Below are positions 5,957 through 7,170 of a stretch of DNA of 7,170 nt, in pieces (position 1 is the first letter of the stretch; each line of letters begins with the position of its first letter). The stretch is from Bacillota bacterium. Lineage in GTDB: Bacteria > Bacillota_A > Clostridia > Peptostreptococcales > Anaerovoracaceae. The stretch lies in contig JAFRWH010000146.1 of the NCBI GenBank assembly GCA_017438085.1, positions 1 to 7,170 on the forward strand, written 5' to 3'. Made by a program: the position numbers and the translations under genes. Under the pieces are notes generated by a model. It made no database searches. It was given only the letters and a program-made list of their open reading frames with translations, and was not told the DNA's origin.

Positions 5957-7170
5957 TTAACCTATGTAAAGGCTGCTGGAGGAGAACTCCGGCTCGCAGG
6001 TGGCGTCAATGCGCAGATCGTGGAAGATCTGAGCGTCGGAATCGCTGAAAATAGCGGTACAGTGCGCCTTGCAGCCTGCCAGCTCAGGCAGCTTGTCCAC
6101 AGCCAGCTGCGCCATCGGGTTGATGGAAGCGGATATGGTCAGTGCGGAAAGCACTTCTTCCATATTAAGCGTGGCCTTGTGTCTGTGCAGGATATCTGTC
6201 TTAAGGTGCTGTATGGTTTTAAGTATTTCCGGTGAGATGAGCAGCACCTCATCGGGGAAGTGGCAGAGCTTCTTGATGGCGTTCAGCAGCATCGCGGCGC
6301 CTGCAACCATCTGATGGGAGCTCCTTCCCGTTACTATTGTGCCGTCGGGCAGCTCCAGTGCTGTGACGATGATGTTTTCGAAGCGTTCGGGATCCATGGC
6401 GCGCTTTTTTTCCGCGTAATCCCTTGCGGGCTGTACCACGGATCTGTCTTCGGGTCTGGCTCCGATCTCGTCCATCAGCAGCTTGGCGCGCTTGTAGGAG
6501 TCTTCATCTATTACGCCCTTCTTGTAATCTACCTGGGCTATCATGTAGCGGCGAATGACCTCCTGCTTGGAGGCTTCTCTGCAGGCTTCGTCGTCTATTA
6601 TGCAGAAACCCGCTCTGTTGACGCCCATGTCTGTGGGCGACTGGTATTCGCAGGCTTCGCCCGTGATCTTTTCTATGATCCTCTTTACGACGGGGAACAT
6701 CTCTATGTCCCTGTTGTAGTTTACAGCGGTAACACCGTAGGCTTCCAGATGGAAGCTGTCGATGAGGTTCACGTCCTTGAGGTCCACGGTGGCAGCCTCG
6801 TAGGCGATGTTCACCGGGTGCTTGAGGGGCAGATTCCAGATCGGGAAGGTCTCGAATTTGGCGTATCTGGCCTTAACACCGCGGAGATTTTCGTGATAGA
6901 GCTGAGAGAGGCAGGTAGCCAGCTTGCCGGAACCCGGGCCGGGGCCGTTAACCACAACCAGAGGCTTTGTCACCTCGATGTAGGGGTTCTTGCCGTAGCC
7001 TTCCTCGGAAACTATGGTATCCACGTCTGTGGGATAGCCCTTGGTGCTGTAGTGCTTGTAGGTCCTTATGCCGCGGCGCTCCAGCTTGGTTATGAAGGTG
7101 TTGACGGCGGGGGCATCGATGTAGCGGGTGATGACCACGCTGTTTACTTCCAGCTCGTAGCTGCGGAACA
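5957..7170 (-). CDS. DUF1846 / UPF0371 (COG4868) family protein, C-terminal part (5' end outside window)
   Basis: The frame is open through the right edge (it reads [12 protein letters not shown] before the first internal GTG at 7138), so the start lies beyond 7170. About 404 of the usual roughly 500 residues are present. Numbered from the GTG at 7138, the recognisable family segments are [20 protein letters not shown] (61-80), [20 protein letters not shown] (94-113), [20 protein letters not shown] (129-148) and [14 protein letters not shown] (167-180). GPGPGSGK has the shape of a nucleotide-binding P-loop (GxxxxGK), but the next residue is Leu rather than Ser/Thr. The later part (about 200-390) is helical and includes a GRSSHQM stretch. 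Proteins of this family are common in Firmicutes. Structures exist, but a reaction is not established to my knowledge. No signal peptide or membrane segment is visible in the part seen, so it is probably cytoplasmic. The gene runs in the same direction as the SLH gene, 84 nt upstream of it, with a hairpin between them. Confidence 0.92.
   Translation of the reverse strand, partial: FRSYELEVNSVVITRYIDAPAVNTFITKLERRGIRTYKHYSTKGYPTDVDTIVSEEGYGKNPYIEVTKPLVVVNGPGPGSGKLATCLSQLYHENLRGVKARYAKFETFPIWNLPLKHPVNIAYEAATVDLKDVNLIDSFHLEAYGVTAVNYNRDIEMFPVVKRIIEKITGEACEYQSPTDMGVNRAGFCIIDDEACREASKQEVIRRYMIAQVDYKKGVIDEDSYKRAKLLMDEIGARPEDRSVVQPARDYAEKKRAMDPERFENIIVTALELPDGTIVTGRSSHQMVAGAAMLLNAIKKLCHFPDEVLLISPEILKTIQHLKTDILHRHKATLNMEEVLSALTISASINPMAQLAVDKLPELAGCKAHCTAIFSDSDAQIFHDLRIDATCEPEFSSSSLYIG

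Noticed and set aside
1..7170. A novel defence, mobile or biosynthetic system
   Set aside because: All four genes belong to widespread chromosomal families, and terminators separate most of them. Nothing links them into a shared system.

Overview
The window looks like an ordinary chromosomal stretch from a low-to-mid-GC Firmicute of class Clostridia, probably a gut or rumen Oscillospiraceae/Lachnospiraceae-type organism. This placement is inferred from family content (a long clostridial-type glutamine synthetase, a DUF1846/UPF0371 protein, a UPF0182 protein and an S-layer-homology protein), from strong AGGAGG-type ribosome binding sites, and from rho-independent terminators with T-tracts. No phage, transposon, CRISPR array, rRNA or tRNA gene was seen.

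Layout: two genes on the + strand converge on two genes on the - strand. On the left, positions 1-2084 hold the C-terminal three quarters or so of a UPF0182 (COG1615) membrane protein. It ends before a perfect 10-bp hairpin terminator (2141-2173). A separate unit follows, with a weak candidate promoter (2184-2212), a strong but distant Shine-Dalgarno, and a 643-residue glutamine synthetase (2273-4204). Its 3' untranslated region carries three GC-rich palindromic units (4217-4393), two of them 47/49 identical over 49 nt, before a strong terminator at 4397-4438. From 4439 to 4606 the DNA is AT-rich and non-coding, with a perfect 9-bp inverted repeat and a weak hairpin near the end of the opposing gene. 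On the - strand, 4607-5872 encodes a secreted protein with a signal peptide, an unrecognised N-terminal domain and three C-terminal SLH repeats. Upstream of it, 5957-7170 holds a DUF1846 (UPF0371) protein whose N-terminus lies beyond the right edge. An 83-nt gap with a hairpin separates these two genes.

The genes do not form an obvious pathway. Glutamine synthetase is the only one with a well-established reaction (ammonia assimilation); the UPF0182 and SLH proteins belong to the cell envelope, and DUF1846 is of uncertain function. Terminators suggest at least three transcription units. I found no convincing new multi-gene system. The most noteworthy items are the palindromic repeat cluster in the glutamine synthetase 3' UTR, the long Shine-Dalgarno-to-start distance that a small GC hairpin could bridge, the divergent glutamine synthetase with its C-terminal extension, and the uncharacterised N-terminal domain of the SLH protein.
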